DNA of 64,000 nucleotides from Cladocopium goreaui. Its lineage: Eukaryota > Sar > Dinophyceae > Suessiales > Symbiodiniaceae. The stretch is taken from NCBI GenBank assembly GCA_947184155.2, contig CAMXCT020000910.1, positions 20,001 to 84,000 of the forward strand, given 5' to 3'. The position numbers and the translations under genes are program-made. Under the pieces are notes generated by a model. The model saw nothing but the letters and a program-made list of their open reading frames with translations. It was not told the DNA's origin and searched no databases. Positions 30,118-39,799 of the stretch are shown here, piece by piece (the first letter of the stretch is position 1; each line of letters begins with the position of its first letter).

Positions 30118-30387
30118 CAAGGTGGTGACCCCCCAGTCATAAGTTGGTTTATAAACCATAGCTGGTTGGTGGTTTTAACCATCTTGAAAAATGATAGAGT
30201 TCGTCAATAGGAAGGATTACATCCCATATGTGAAATGGAAAATGATCCAGCCATGTTCCAAACCACCAACCAGTGGTTATTAACCATCATTAACCATCAT
30301 TAACTAGTTCGTTTTATCCTCCATAAACCCAAACGTGAAATTGGAGTTATGTTCACCAGCGAATTAACGAACTGGGGCACCACCTTG
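30118..30387. mobile_element. MITE family C copy interrupted by a family B copy
   Basis: ACAAGGTGGTGACCCCCC at the left and CTGGGGCACCACCTTG at the right. After 'tttataaaccata' the element is split by family B and resumes with 'attaactagttcgtttta'. Confidence 0.78.
30162..30273. mobile_element. MITE family B copy nested in family C
   Basis: Termini intact. It belongs to the 'aaccatcttgaaaaatg' internal subtype also seen at 33843, 55624 and 62817. Confidence 0.8.
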
Positions 30388-30399
30388 GCAGAGGATTTT

Positions 30400-30565
30400 C
30401 TCAGATGTTCCCTATATGTTCCTATATTTTCCCTATATTTCCCCTATATGTTCCCCATATTTTCCTATATTTTCCCTATATTTTCGTATATTTTCCTATA
30501 TTTTCCCATATGTTCCTATATTTTCCTATATTTTCCCTATATTTTCCCTATATTTTCCCATGTAC
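30400..30565 (+). repeat. (CCTATATTTTC)n tandem array
   Basis: Eleven-base units with small variants (cctatatgttc, cctatattttc, cgtatattttc). Confidence 0.85.
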
Positions 30566-31302
30566 TACACACCTTTCATCATGAAATCTTCTGGGCTCTT
30601 CAACCGCGTCAACCGGCGCGCGCCTGGTACATCACTACGCTGCCATCATTGCAACCAATGACCACATTGTTCTGCCTACGTCAGAAATGGCTTGGTCACG
30701 CTTGGCCACAATGGCATGGTAAGTTATGGTAAGTTGTGTTTCTGTTAAATATGGATTTTCCTAACCAGAAACTCCAGAAACCATAGTTTTTCCTAAGAAA
30801 CATATGGGTTTACAAGAAATTTAGATCTACCAGAAACAGTTTGGTTTATTTTGTAGAAATAAATGTGAGTTTATGGTAGATCTACACTTGCTTGGGCTTA
30901 AAATCTTATAACTGGGGGGCTGACATAGCATGTGTTTGGGGGGGAATTCGTGTGATAACCATGGAACTGAATATGGAGGTTTCCTAAAATGGGGGGCTGA
31001 CATACCTTGATCATCCATTTTGATAGGATTTTCCATGAAATAAACCAACCAGCTATTGGGGCACCCCTATTTATGGAAAAGCCCATATGGAAATCATCCT
31101 AGTGCTGGTTGGTTCACGGGTCGTTTGTACAGCTCCATTTTCCGGTGCGAAGGAGCACCATTGCTTTCCTCCAAGAATCTTTATTGCTAAATACATCCTA
31201 CAATTACACCCTCTGGTAATATATAGCTATTGAAAATCTATATCATTATTAATCTCATTAAATAAATATGTTCCAATTGCACTATATCTCACTAAAAAAT
31301 GA
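30566..31302. other. Unassigned sequence
   Basis: 30590-30700 is GC-richer but no convincing frame is seen. A solo family A left end (ACCCTCTGGTAATATATAG) is at 31207. Confidence 0.35.
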
Positions 31303-31420
31303 TACCCTCTGGTAAACTAATATATAGCTATTGAAAATGGCCATCTATGATCATCTATGGTTGATTTACCCGGTAAAAATGGTGATGTGTTCCATAGTTA
31401 TGTTAGTTTACCAGAGGGTA
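31303..31420. mobile_element. MITE family A copy
   Basis: Intact ends. An inner 'gatcatctat' duplication lengthens the core. Confidence 0.78.
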
Positions 31421-31433
31421 ATGCCATGAATAG

Positions 31434-31718
31434 CTAAACATAAATCCTTGCGGAGTGAAAAGACCTCCAGTCACCAGGTGAATTCCTCCGTGCGCTCTTT
31501 TGACCCGAGAATCCCGAGAGCTCCTGGTGAACCCGAAGGTGGTTCAGCTCATTTGAGTGACCCTCGATTCTTGCCAGACTCGGGAGACGGTCTGCATCAG
31601 AGGAGACTCCATAAGTTTCAGACAATTTTGATGGAACATATCCCTGGATGATCATTATGTCGACATTGAAGACATGAGAATTATAGACAGAGAATAGAAT
31701 CAGTATCAATTGCACCAA
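31434..31718 (-). CDS. Exon-like segment, unknown
   Basis: A GC-richer island between two family A copies. The minus frame gives KLSETYGVSSDADRLPSLAR and NELNHLRVHQELSGFSGQK, a soluble-protein-like composition. The plus frame over 31448-31651 is also open (FDPRIPRAPGEPEGGSAHLS), so strand is uncertain. No family recognised. Confidence 0.22.
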   Translation of the reverse strand: MVQLILILFSVYNSHVFNVDIMIIQGYVPSKLSETYGVSSDADRLPSLARIEGHSNELNHLRVHQELSGFSGQKSARRNSPGDWRSFHSARIYV

Positions 31719-31967
31719 TTTGCGGAAACACTCGAAAAAATGCGGAGTATAAAATCAAGAAAATGGTGTTATCACCGTTGAAAGAGGTGTTCCATTGGAC
31801 AAAAAGGGCTTTTTAACGCATTTGAGTGTTCAAGAATGGCGGGAACACTTCAAAATGGCCGATTCCATGGGGGGAAGCTTTGGGTAGCGAGGAATGGGAT
31901 ACTCTTTGGCGCTTTTTTTTTCCACCATCTATGATTTTTATAGAAGATTTTATAGGATTTCATGTGT

Positions 31968-32077
31968 TACCCTCTGGCATTTTAAGATTCCTATTGGAAA
32001 ACGCCATGTTTGCTAGGTAAATCATCGAACTACATTTGCAATATTCAATGTCCAAACCGTTGAATTACCGGAGGGTA
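31968..32077. mobile_element. MITE family A copy, diverged
   Basis: TACCCTCTGGCATTTTAAG to 'gaattaccggagggta'. The arms are strongly mutated. Confidence 0.6.
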
Positions 32078-32148
32078 CAATGGTCAGCTGGGTCCCACCC
32101 AAAACATGGCAAAACACAGATCAGTTGCTGTACCCACTACACAGTTTT

Positions 32149-32262
32149 CTGGTTGGTGGTATACCTACCCCTCTGAAAAATATGAATTCGTCAGTTGGGA
32201 TGATTATTCCCAACTGAATGGAAAAATCAAATTCATGTTCAATGTTCCAAACCACCAACCAG
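32149..32262. mobile_element. MITE family B copy
   Basis: Complete, with the 'cagttgggatgattattccc' hairpin and a small 'ttcatgttcaatgttcc' duplication. Confidence 0.82.
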
Positions 32263-32925
32263 TTTTTGTTGGTTCATCTCATATTTTTCATGCTTTGTAC
32301 CCATCCGCAACCCTCATTCAAGGTATTTCAAGGTTCACCCCAGTCTAGTTGTAGCACAACTTTCTGTCTTGCATGTAGACGGATGGCAACTGGGATGATC
32401 TTGCGGATTGGTACATGGTCTAGAATCTAGAGTTAACATACAAAAAGATGAGGAACACATCGGGGTTTCCCCATGGTTTCCCGTTGGGACGTGAGCAACT
32501 TGCCCCTTCGCTAATCAACCATGGCTGGGATACCCCAAAATGAAGATCCTATTGGAAAAATCATCAATGGAGGATTGTCCATTTCCATGTTTGAAACCAG
32601 AGGCTACCTGAGGACAAAGAAGTCCTTGGCTAAAATCAACCATTTCCACGATATGGATGTAGTCAGCCAGTGGTCAGCCCAAGCCCTTCTTTCCCAATCC
32701 CAGTTTGAGGTCGTTTTAGCCGGACACTGAACGATGGAATACGATAGACACATGTGTCTGGCCAAGGCTCAAGTGGTTCTAAAAGACTATAAGGCTCTCA
32801 AAAAAAGTCAAAGGAAAACTCAGAAATATATTCTCGTTGAGATTGTCAAGATGTTTTAGTAGATATGACTGTCAACTGCAGAGTCACTGATGCGCGTCAG
32901 AATCTTCCGGAGATTTGTTGCAACA
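32263..32925. other. Unassigned sequence
   Basis: No gene or intact element is recognised. Short open frames have no conserved features. Confidence 0.35.
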
Positions 32926-33034
32926 TACCCTCCGGTAAACTAACAGTTTGCTATTACAAATGGCCCATAGAAACAGTTAATTTACCTACTAAAAGTGGTG
33001 ATTTTCCATAGTTATGTTAGTTTACCAGAGGGTA
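32926..33034. mobile_element. MITE family A copy
   Basis: TACCCTCCGGTAAAC to GTTTACCAGAGGGTA, 109 bp. The interior is close to the copy at 36830. Confidence 0.78.
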
Positions 33035-33179
33035 TCTATATCTATCTATGTATAAATGTGTCTATATATACAATGCATGGCATGTTTTTGTTACTTTATA
33101 AAGTGGGGCCCCAAGAAAACGATGGCCAAGTTGGTTTATGATCTCCTTTCCACTGATCAACATATTAATCAATTAATAG

Positions 33180-33288
33180 CTGGTTGGTGGTATACCTACC
33201 CCTCTGAAAAAATATGAGTTCGTCAGTTGGGCTGATTATTCCCAACTGAACGGAAAAAATAATCCAAATGTTCCAAACCACCAACCAG
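33180..33288. mobile_element. MITE family B copy
   Basis: Termini intact, core 'cagttgggctgattattccc'. Confidence 0.82.
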
Positions 33289-33409
33289 TCTATCATTAGA
33301 TGTCCAACATAAATTCTGGTCAGTCCAGTTACCAACATATCTCTCATGAATCACTAGCCAAAATACTGTAAATCCCATCGTATTTTGGTCAATCCTGACT
33401 GTTGCAAAT

Positions 33410-33523
33410 TACTCTCCGGTAATTTAACACTTTGCGACATAGAAAATGGCCCAAAGAAATAGTTGATTTACCCATTACAATGGTGATGTTCCATAATTTT
33501 TTGTAAACGTTTACCAGAGGGTA
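33410..33523. mobile_element. MITE family A copy
   Basis: TACTCTCCGGTAATTTAAC to 'acgtttaccagagggta'. Confidence 0.72.
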
Positions 33524-33724
33524 AACCTCCATTTCCCCATGGGTTTTCCTATGGTTTTCCCATTTTGCTATGGTTTTTCCTATGGTTTTCCTAAGTCGGC
33601 ATTGATTGTTGGTTGCCATTTCTTTGCCTCCCCTGATCTGAGAGATTGCGTCAATTCAGTCGTGGGATCAGGTGTGGTGTTTTCAGACGTTGCAACGTTG
33701 CGGTGGTGACCGAAATTAGCTAAA

Positions 33725-33820
33725 ACCCATAGGATCCATGGTGCTGGTATGTATGCTACCATTTGGAGTATATTGATGGGATCCATGTTACCATATATAG
33801 CATACATCGATCCTTTGGGA
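33725..33820. mobile_element. MITE family D copy, diverged
   Basis: ACCCATAGGATCCATGGTGC at the left. The right end 'catcgatcctttggg' is mutated. Confidence 0.68.
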
Positions 33821-33842
33821 AAGTAAGTTGTAGTATAACTAG

Positions 33843-33950
33843 CTGGTTGGTGGTGCAATAACCATCTTGAAACATATGAGTTCGTCAATGTGGAGGATGA
33901 AAACCCATATATGAAATGGAAAATAAAAAATGTTCCAAACCACCAACCAG
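33843..33950. mobile_element. MITE family B copy
   Basis: 'ggtgcaataaccatcttg' subtype, termini intact. Confidence 0.8.
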
Positions 33951-34009
33951 ACTCTAGTATAACTAGGGGTTCATGAGAATTGTATCTATATACTTAATAG
34001 ATGTTAACA

Positions 34010-34058
34010 GGGTTTATAAACCAACTTACAACTGAGGGACCCACCTTGCAAGAGTCTT
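34010..34058. mobile_element. MITE family C, right end only
   Basis: 'ttataaaccaacttacaac' followed by 'gggacccaccttg'. Confidence 0.55.
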
Positions 34059-34399
34059 AGTCTCGGCAGCTTTTGTGCAACTGGAATATCTAAATTTTGT
34101 GACGTTGAACATCTGGGATTGACTTTTTTGGTGTGGAAGATTCTTGAGGAATCGGCAATTGGTTATTCTAACTAGGCCAGTTGGAATAATTCATACTTAT
34201 TCCCAAGCTGGAAATGAACTATTCTTGGGGTGGTTGCCCTTACTTCGAAATCACTTTTGCTGAGGGTTTCATTTGTTGATTTACAGTAATTATCTACAGT
34301 TTGATGGATGATATAGATGGGTTCCAAAAAGAACACATTTACAACTGGAAAGACCCACATTGCATCAACCATTGATGGTAAGGTTGTTGTGAGGTCACT

Positions 34400-34520
34400 A
34401 CAATCTGAGGCTCCCCAGTTATAAGTTGGTTTATAAGCCCCAGTAACTGTAGTTATAAGCAAAAAAACATAGTTATTGGAGTTATAAACCAACTTAGCTA
34501 TCTTGGGGGCCTCACATTGT
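34400..34520. mobile_element. MITE family C copy, ATGTGAGGCC subtype
   Basis: ACAATCTGAGGCTCCCC and TTGGGGGCCTCACATTGT pair with each other. Confidence 0.73.
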
Positions 34521-34701
34521 ATACTACGTTGCTGAAGTTGGTTAGCATCTTTCTTGAAGAGAATGTCCGAAGCCCGGAGAGTAATTATAGGGCAGTCCAA
34601 TCACCCAGCGGGCCGTATTTGAGGAGATACTTAATCATCAACCTGGATTGTATATCATAACCCTCAATATCTTGGGTAGATTTGGCTAGTGTAATCCCCT
34701 A

Positions 34702-34819
34702 TACCAACTGGTAATTTGTCACATAACGAACTGGAAAATCACCATAGATAGTTCGTGAATTTTCCCATGAAATTCATGGTGGATCTTTCCATAGTCATGT
34801 GACAAATTACCAGAGGGTA
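34702..34819. mobile_element. MITE family A copy
   Basis: TACCAACTGGTAATTTGTC to 'gacaaattaccagagggta'. The subterminal 'tgtcacataacgaactgg' variant also occurs at 885. Confidence 0.7.
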
Positions 34820-35121
34820 CACTTTTCGACGGCGGGTCCCTTTTGCATCCTCACATGTTCGACATGTCTGCAATGTCGAGTAGATTTTTCGAAAAACAAC
34901 ACATGTAGCATCTCCGCTTCTAGATCTTGAAATAAGCCCAGTACTTCATGTTGTTTCTGTGTTGATTGGCAGAATGTTCCACGCTCTCCCAGGCTGAGTT
35001 GCTATGCTATCCATGGACCAGTTGCTAAGCAAGCGGCCCTTTCCCTGTGAGGTGTTTCAGTCCACCGGTGAGGCTGTCATCAGGATAGTTCGGTTGATTT
35101 GGTTCACTAGGCAAACTATAG

Positions 35122-35195
35122 CTGGTTGGTGGTTGAGCCCTACCAAACTGAAAAATGATGGAGTTAAAGTCAGTTGGGATGATGAAATTCCCATT
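35122..35195. mobile_element. MITE family B, left part
   Basis: CTGGTTGGTGGTTGAGCCC to 'gggatgatgaaattccc'. The right end is missing. Confidence 0.6.
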
Positions 35196-35230
35196 TATCC
35201 ATTTGCGATTTTAAACCTACATAACTATAA

Positions 35231-35333
35231 CTGGTCGGTGGTATACCTACCCCCCTGAACAATATTAGTCAGATTCGATCATCATCCCAATCTATTGGCA
35301 AAAATAAAATTCATGTTCCAAACCACCAACCAG
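35231..35333. mobile_element. MITE family B copy
   Basis: CTGGTCGGTGGT to ACCACCAACCAG. A loose right-end fragment ('tgttccaaaccaccaacc') lies at 35390-35408. Confidence 0.75.
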
Positions 35334-35522
35334 CCATCATAAGCCCATTAAACCACCATTAAACCACCATTTTCCCTGTATTTTTCCATGTTCCAAACCA
35401 CCAACCACTATAGGACTCATGGCTTAGTGAGATCTGCATCCCAGGAAACCGAGTCGACTGAATCACCGAAGACGTCACCTCGCGTCCGGAAAATTCCATC
35501 GTGGTTTACCGGTTGAATCCCC

Positions 35523-35733
35523 ATAAGGTGGTGCCCCCCAGTGATGTGAATGTTGGTTTATAAACCATAGTAACTATAGTTATAAGTACCATAAACCATA
35601 GTTATTGGAGTTATAAACCAACTTAGCTATCTTGGGGGCCTCACATTGTAGTAACTATAGTTATATCCTCCATAAACCCAAACGTTATTGGAGTTATGTT
35701 CACCAAGTTAGCTAACTAAGGGGCACCAACTTG
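35523..35733. mobile_element. MITE family C, composite of two subtypes
   Basis: It starts with ATAAGGTGGTGCCCCCC, reads into GGGGGCCTCACATTGTA at about 35633-35650 (the end of a different subtype), then continues to GGGGCACCAACTTG. This suggests one copy recombined with, or inserted into, another. Confidence 0.68.
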
Positions 35734-35955
35734 CACTTGAAGAAACATGTGACTGCTTAGTCTATAAATCTCACCTGTCATCTTACCATTCCGGGTGCTT
35801 GAAATGTTCATTCCACATGTGGGTAGATCTTAAAATGGTGTCTAATTGGGAAATCCATTTGGTCTCATATAAGCCATGCTTGCTTTGTCCAAGTTTGGGA
35901 TGATCTAAAATCCTTACCTTTGACCCATTCCCACAGATATTTCTGCTGCATTACC

Positions 35956-36250
35956 CAAGGGTGGTGCCCCATAGGTAGCTAAGTTGTTTCCAAACTAGGT
36001 TGACTATCATTTGTGGCAGATATATCCTGGTTGGTGGTATACCCACCCCTCTGAAAAATGATGGAGTTCGTCAGTTGGGATGATGAAATTCCCAATATGA
36101 TGGGAAAAATAATCCATTCATGTTCCAAAGCACCAACCAGATATTTCATTAACCACTATTAACCACTATTAACCACTATTAACCACTGTTTGGATGTTTG
36201 ATCCGATGGGTTTTATAAAGCAACAAACATAACTGGGGGCACTTGTTTTG
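35956..36250. mobile_element. MITE family C remnant split by a family B copy
   Basis: The left end 'caagggtggtgcccc' and the degenerate right end 'actgggggcacttgttttg' flank the B copy and a (TTAACCACTA)n array at 36148-36187. Confidence 0.5.
36027..36140. mobile_element. MITE family B copy
   Basis: CTGGTTGGTGGT to AGCACCAACCAG, flanked by 'atat' on both sides. Confidence 0.8.
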
Positions 36251-36319
36251 CAGTGTTGGTCCGATGGTCTCCGCAGGTCTACGAACACATATTAATTCGT
36301 CAAAATGAACAACCAACAT

Positions 36320-36440
36320 AGACATCATGTGTATATATTATTATTATATATATATGACATATGTATATATATATAATGCATATATATATATATATAATGC
36401 ATATATATATAATAATATATATATATATGAATATGTGATC
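36320..36440. repeat. TA / ATGCATATA microsatellite
   Basis: Self-complementary (TA)n and 'taatgcatatatata' units. Confidence 0.8.
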
Positions 36441-36540
36441 ATATGTGCATATTGATTTTTTGTTTTAACACAAATAACATATGCTATGTATATATCATTT
36501 CAAAATTTGCACAACACATGTTCATACACATGTCACATAC

Positions 36541-36699
36541 ACAGACAATAACGGGCCGTTGAATCGCCGCTCCATCTCTAAGTGGAAGTCTTTTCGCTGG
36601 AACTGTGGCCACCCATGCGAACGTTGGCCAAGACTTTCCTCGGCGCCGAAAGAGGTCCACGCAAGGTGCGTTCATGTGGATTTAACCAACCCCAAATGA
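36541..36699 (+). other. GC-richer island, possible exon
   Basis: Both strands are open for about 60 codons (plus: SKWKSFRWNCGHPCERWPRL; minus: FRRRGKSWPTFAWVATVPAK). Neither is recognisable. Confidence 0.18.
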
Positions 36700-36705
36700 T
36701 ACGTA

Positions 36706-36811
36706 TACCCTCTGGTAAACTAACATAACTATGGAAAATCACTATTTTTCATGGGAAAATTCACGAACTAAATGGTGATTTTCCATAGTTATGTTAAATT
36801 ACCAGAGGGTA
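36706..36811. mobile_element. MITE family A copy, near-perfect palindrome
   Basis: Both arms carry the same 'aactatggaaaatcac' module, so almost the whole element can fold into one hairpin. Confidence 0.82.
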
Positions 36812-36829
36812 ACTATAGATGGGTGAAGC

Positions 36830-36938
36830 TACCCTCTGGTAAACTAACAGTTTGCAATGGAAAATGGCCCACAGAAATAGTTGATTTACCCATTAAAAAT
36901 GATGATTTTCCATAGTTATGTTAAATTACCAGAGGGTA
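36830..36938. mobile_element. MITE family A copy, asymmetric arms
   Basis: It lies 18 bp from the previous copy. The left arm is 'agtttgcaatggaaaatggc' and the right arm 'gattttccatagttatg'. Confidence 0.8.
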
Positions 36939-37254
36939 TTTCTATGTTTATCAATCCTACTAAGTATATAAGTATTACTATGGTTTACAATACTTGTATA
37001 TTCATGAGGTGAAGCTAAACCAATCAAGATAACGAAGTAGGGAATACCCCCAATATTCCACTTGAAAATAGATTGTAGTTGCCTAGTAACGTCATAGTCC
37101 CAATTACATCCCTATTATTGTTGGTTAAATACCATATATATAACCCCATACTTCAATGATACCCCAATGATGGCTGCTTATAAACTAAACTCAAGTGGTT
37201 GTTGGTGGTTAAAGCCTTTCATACGCCACTATCATATCAATGGGAATAAAAAAG
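36939..37254. other. Unassigned AT-rich sequence
   Basis: No gene or intact element recognised. Confidence 0.35.
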
Positions 37255-37401
37255 AATCCTAAAATGGAGGTGTGTTAGCACCATCTTTTTTACCATATTT
37301 TCTGGGATATTCCCTTACATAGGCTTTATTTTATAGGCTTATAGGCCTTATTTATGTCAGGTACCTCCAATCAATCGGTTCCTGTTGCATGGCCATTGAT
37401 T
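37255..37401. mobile_element. MITE family E copy, diverged
   Basis: 'cctaaaatggaggtgtgtta' at the left and 'aggtacctccaatcaatcgg' at the right around 'ggctttattttataggctta'. Confidence 0.58.
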
Positions 37402-37713
37402 ATATCTATTTATATCTATTTAATGATTGACTTAAATCCATCATGTTAATCACTAGATAATAGAACTAAATCCATTTAAATCCATCCAGTTATATTATCT
37501 AGTGATTAACCATTATTTATATTATTATCTAGTTATATTAAATCCATCAATCCATTAACTAACATAACTTGATCTATTTAATCTCTTGATCTATTTAATG
37601 ATCATAGGGGGGTCACGGGGTTAACGAATTGAGGTTCTCCAAGTTCCAAGGCGTCCAGACGCCAGGATTTTTACCAGTGAAACCGCTGGCGAGAAATGTC
37701 GAGAAAAGTCACA
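37402..37713. other. Unassigned sequence with ATCTATTTA and AATCCATC words
   Basis: Locally repetitive 'tatctagtgattaa' and 'taaatccatc' words at 37385-37600. 46083-46140 carries a similar inverted phrase ('ctattatctagtgattaat'), hinting at another dispersed repeat. Confidence 0.4.
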
Positions 37714-37817
37714 TACCCTAAGGCAAAATAAAATAACTATGGGAAATCACAATTTTTACTGGGAAAATGCACTATAAATGGTCATGTTCAATAGCTATGT
37801 TAGTTTACCAGAGTGTA
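37714..37817. mobile_element. MITE family A copy
   Basis: The left end is degenerate (TACCCTAAGGCAAAAT). The right end is 'ttagtttaccagagtgta'. Confidence 0.68.
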
Positions 37818-38327
37818 GGTTGTATAGGTCATTTTTTTCGAAGATGTACTGCCTAAGAACTGAGTACTCTAGATTATACATGCATTATTTTTAAAATTGC
37901 CTTTTTAATCCCTTTGTGCGGCGATTGTGCAGTAATGTGGCAAGCTCAATCATAGTAACTATCACCAGCAAAGGATAAAATTACACCACTGTTTTGAATT
38001 ATGTAAAATGACAAATGGTTGTTTAATCGCATGGTTTAAGGCATTAGTTTTACCACATTAAATTTATTAGGTACATACACTCATATCCCCAGATTATTGA
38101 TGGTTAAACTCCTATAAATAGTTATTGTTAAACCCCTAAGTCCCTACAGTCATTTATGGAACACATATATCCATCATGGTGTTCTTAAGATCTGCTTTGG
38201 GATTTCAACCTGTTTCAAACATTTTTTGTTTTTCAAGCATACTTGGGATGGTTTTGATGACTGTATACTAATGTTTTAACAGTAACAATATAGTCCCTAC
38301 AAATATTGATGGTTAAACTCCTATAAA
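37818..38327. other. Unassigned AT-rich sequence
   Basis: 'ttgatggttaaactcctata' at 38098-38118 recurs at 38308. No gene seen. Confidence 0.35.
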
Positions 38328-38436
38328 TACCCTCTGGTAGTTTAACATAGCGATTGAAAATGGCCCATTGAAATAGTTGATTTACCGAACTTAAAGATTG
38401 TTATTTTCCATAGCTAAGTTAGTTTACCAGAGGGTA
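38328..38436. mobile_element. MITE family A copy
   Basis: TACCCTCTGGTAGTTTAAC to 'ttagtttaccagagggta', intact. Confidence 0.78.
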
Positions 38437-38513
38437 GTGGTTATTATATCCTATATTTCATACTCATATCCTATATTAAATGGAGTTTATAAGACACTAA
38501 ACTACACCAAACT

Positions 38514-38732
38514 GGGATTTACCATCTGGTAATCAATCATGGCTGGTAATATACTATAGTATGATCTGTGATAACTCCCAATGTAATAAATCCATCATAT
38601 CACTAGTATAATCCATTATATCCCCTATAAATAGTGGTTATTTACCATCTGGTCATCAATCATGGCTGGTAATATACTATAGTATGATCTGTAATAATTC
38701 CCAATGTAATAAATCCATTATCTCACCATATC
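38514..38732 (+). repeat. Local direct duplication of about 90 bp
   Basis: 'ctggtaatatactatagtat' with matching flanks occurs at about 38541 and again at about 38669, two copies offset by roughly 127 bp. Confidence 0.8.
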
Positions 38733-38992
38733 ATTGATGGTTAAACCCCTATAAATATCATTGATGGTTAATCATAATATAATCATAACCACAATCATCA
38801 TAACTATAATCATCATAACCGTTATTATACCCATTATATAAGCATTATTTACCATTATATTTGACCCCTATAAATATTGGTTATTGGGTAAATCAACTAT
38901 TTCTATATTAGATGGTTATATTAGACATGGTTAAATAGTTGATTTACCCCTATACATATCAACTATATCTGTTTCTCTGATATAACACCATT
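38733..38992. other. AT-rich sequence with CATAAYYATAAT words
   Basis: Degenerate 'ataatcataaccacaatcat' repeats at about 38770-38830. No gene. Confidence 0.4.
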
Positions 38993-39092
38993 ACCCATAG
39001 GATCCATGGTGCTGCTATATATGGTAACATGGATCCCATCAATATACCCCAGTCATGTTAGCATATATACCAGCACCATGGATCCTATGGGT
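38993..39092. mobile_element. MITE family D copy at the head of the satellite
   Basis: ACCCATAGGATCCATGGTGC to 'gcaccatggatcctatgggt'. The right end of this element is found inside every 212-bp unit that follows. Confidence 0.78.
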
Positions 39093-39115
39093 TAGTGGAA
39101 TATAACACCATTAGT

Positions 39116-39652
39116 CTGGGTAAATTATAATATTTCACTAACCTGAATAGTTCGGCCATTTGGGGATGATTTCCCTGACTAACCATGATTATAGTGAGGG
39201 AGAACAGTGAGGTCGTTATAATTTACCCAGATTTATAGAGGATTTTCCATTGCCACCTGTGATTTATAGAGGATAATTTCCATTGCACCATGGATCCTAT
39301 GGGTTAGTGGAATATAACACCATTCGTCTGGGTAAATTATAATATTTCACTAACCTGAATAGTTCGGCCATTTGGGGATGATTTCCCTTACTAACCATGA
39401 TTATAGTGAGGGAGAACAGTGAGGTCGTTATAATTTACCCAGATTTATCGAGGATTTTCCATTGCCACCTGTGATTTATAGAGGATAATTTCCATTGCAC
39501 CATGGATCCTATGGGTTAGTGGAATATAACACCATTAGTCTGGGTAAATTATAATATTTCACTAACCTGAATAGTTCGGCCATTTGGGGATGATTTCCCT
39601 GACTAACCATGATTATAGTGAGGGAGAACAGTGAGGTCGTTATAATTTACCC
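39116..39652. repeat. 212-bp satellite, left block (three units, third interrupted)
   Basis: Each unit is one 115-bp MITE F (39116-39230, 39328-39442, 39540-39652 cut) plus a 97-bp spacer that ends with the right terminus of MITE D. The anchor 'taaattataatatttcac' is at 39121, 39333 and 39545, spaced exactly 212 bp. Confidence 0.9.
39633..39652 (+). repeat. Target-site duplication of insert 2, left copy
   Basis: GAGGTCGTTATAATTTACCC, identical to 44042-44061. Confidence 0.9.
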
Positions 39653-39799
39653 TTTTCCTCGCGTCGGGAGGGTCGCCAGCCTGACCTAAGTGAAGCTGGT
39701 GCCTTTCACCACTTCCATCCTCCCTCATGGAGGGAATTGCTACCCAGTCATTGGAGCAAACCGCAACTGTTGCTGCGGGTTCTTTAACCAGTCTCTGAT
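39653..39799 (-). other. LINE 2 3' UTR with terminal hairpin
   Basis: 147 nt. TCCCTC (39721-39726) pairs with GAGGGA (39730-39735) over a 3-nt loop. The sense strand ends in GGAAAA joined to GGGTAAATTATAACGA, the same junction as LINE 1. Confidence 0.55.

Noticed and set aside
34172-34600. Minus-strand frame of 142 codons
   Set aside because: More than half of it is the MITE family C copy at 34400-34520.
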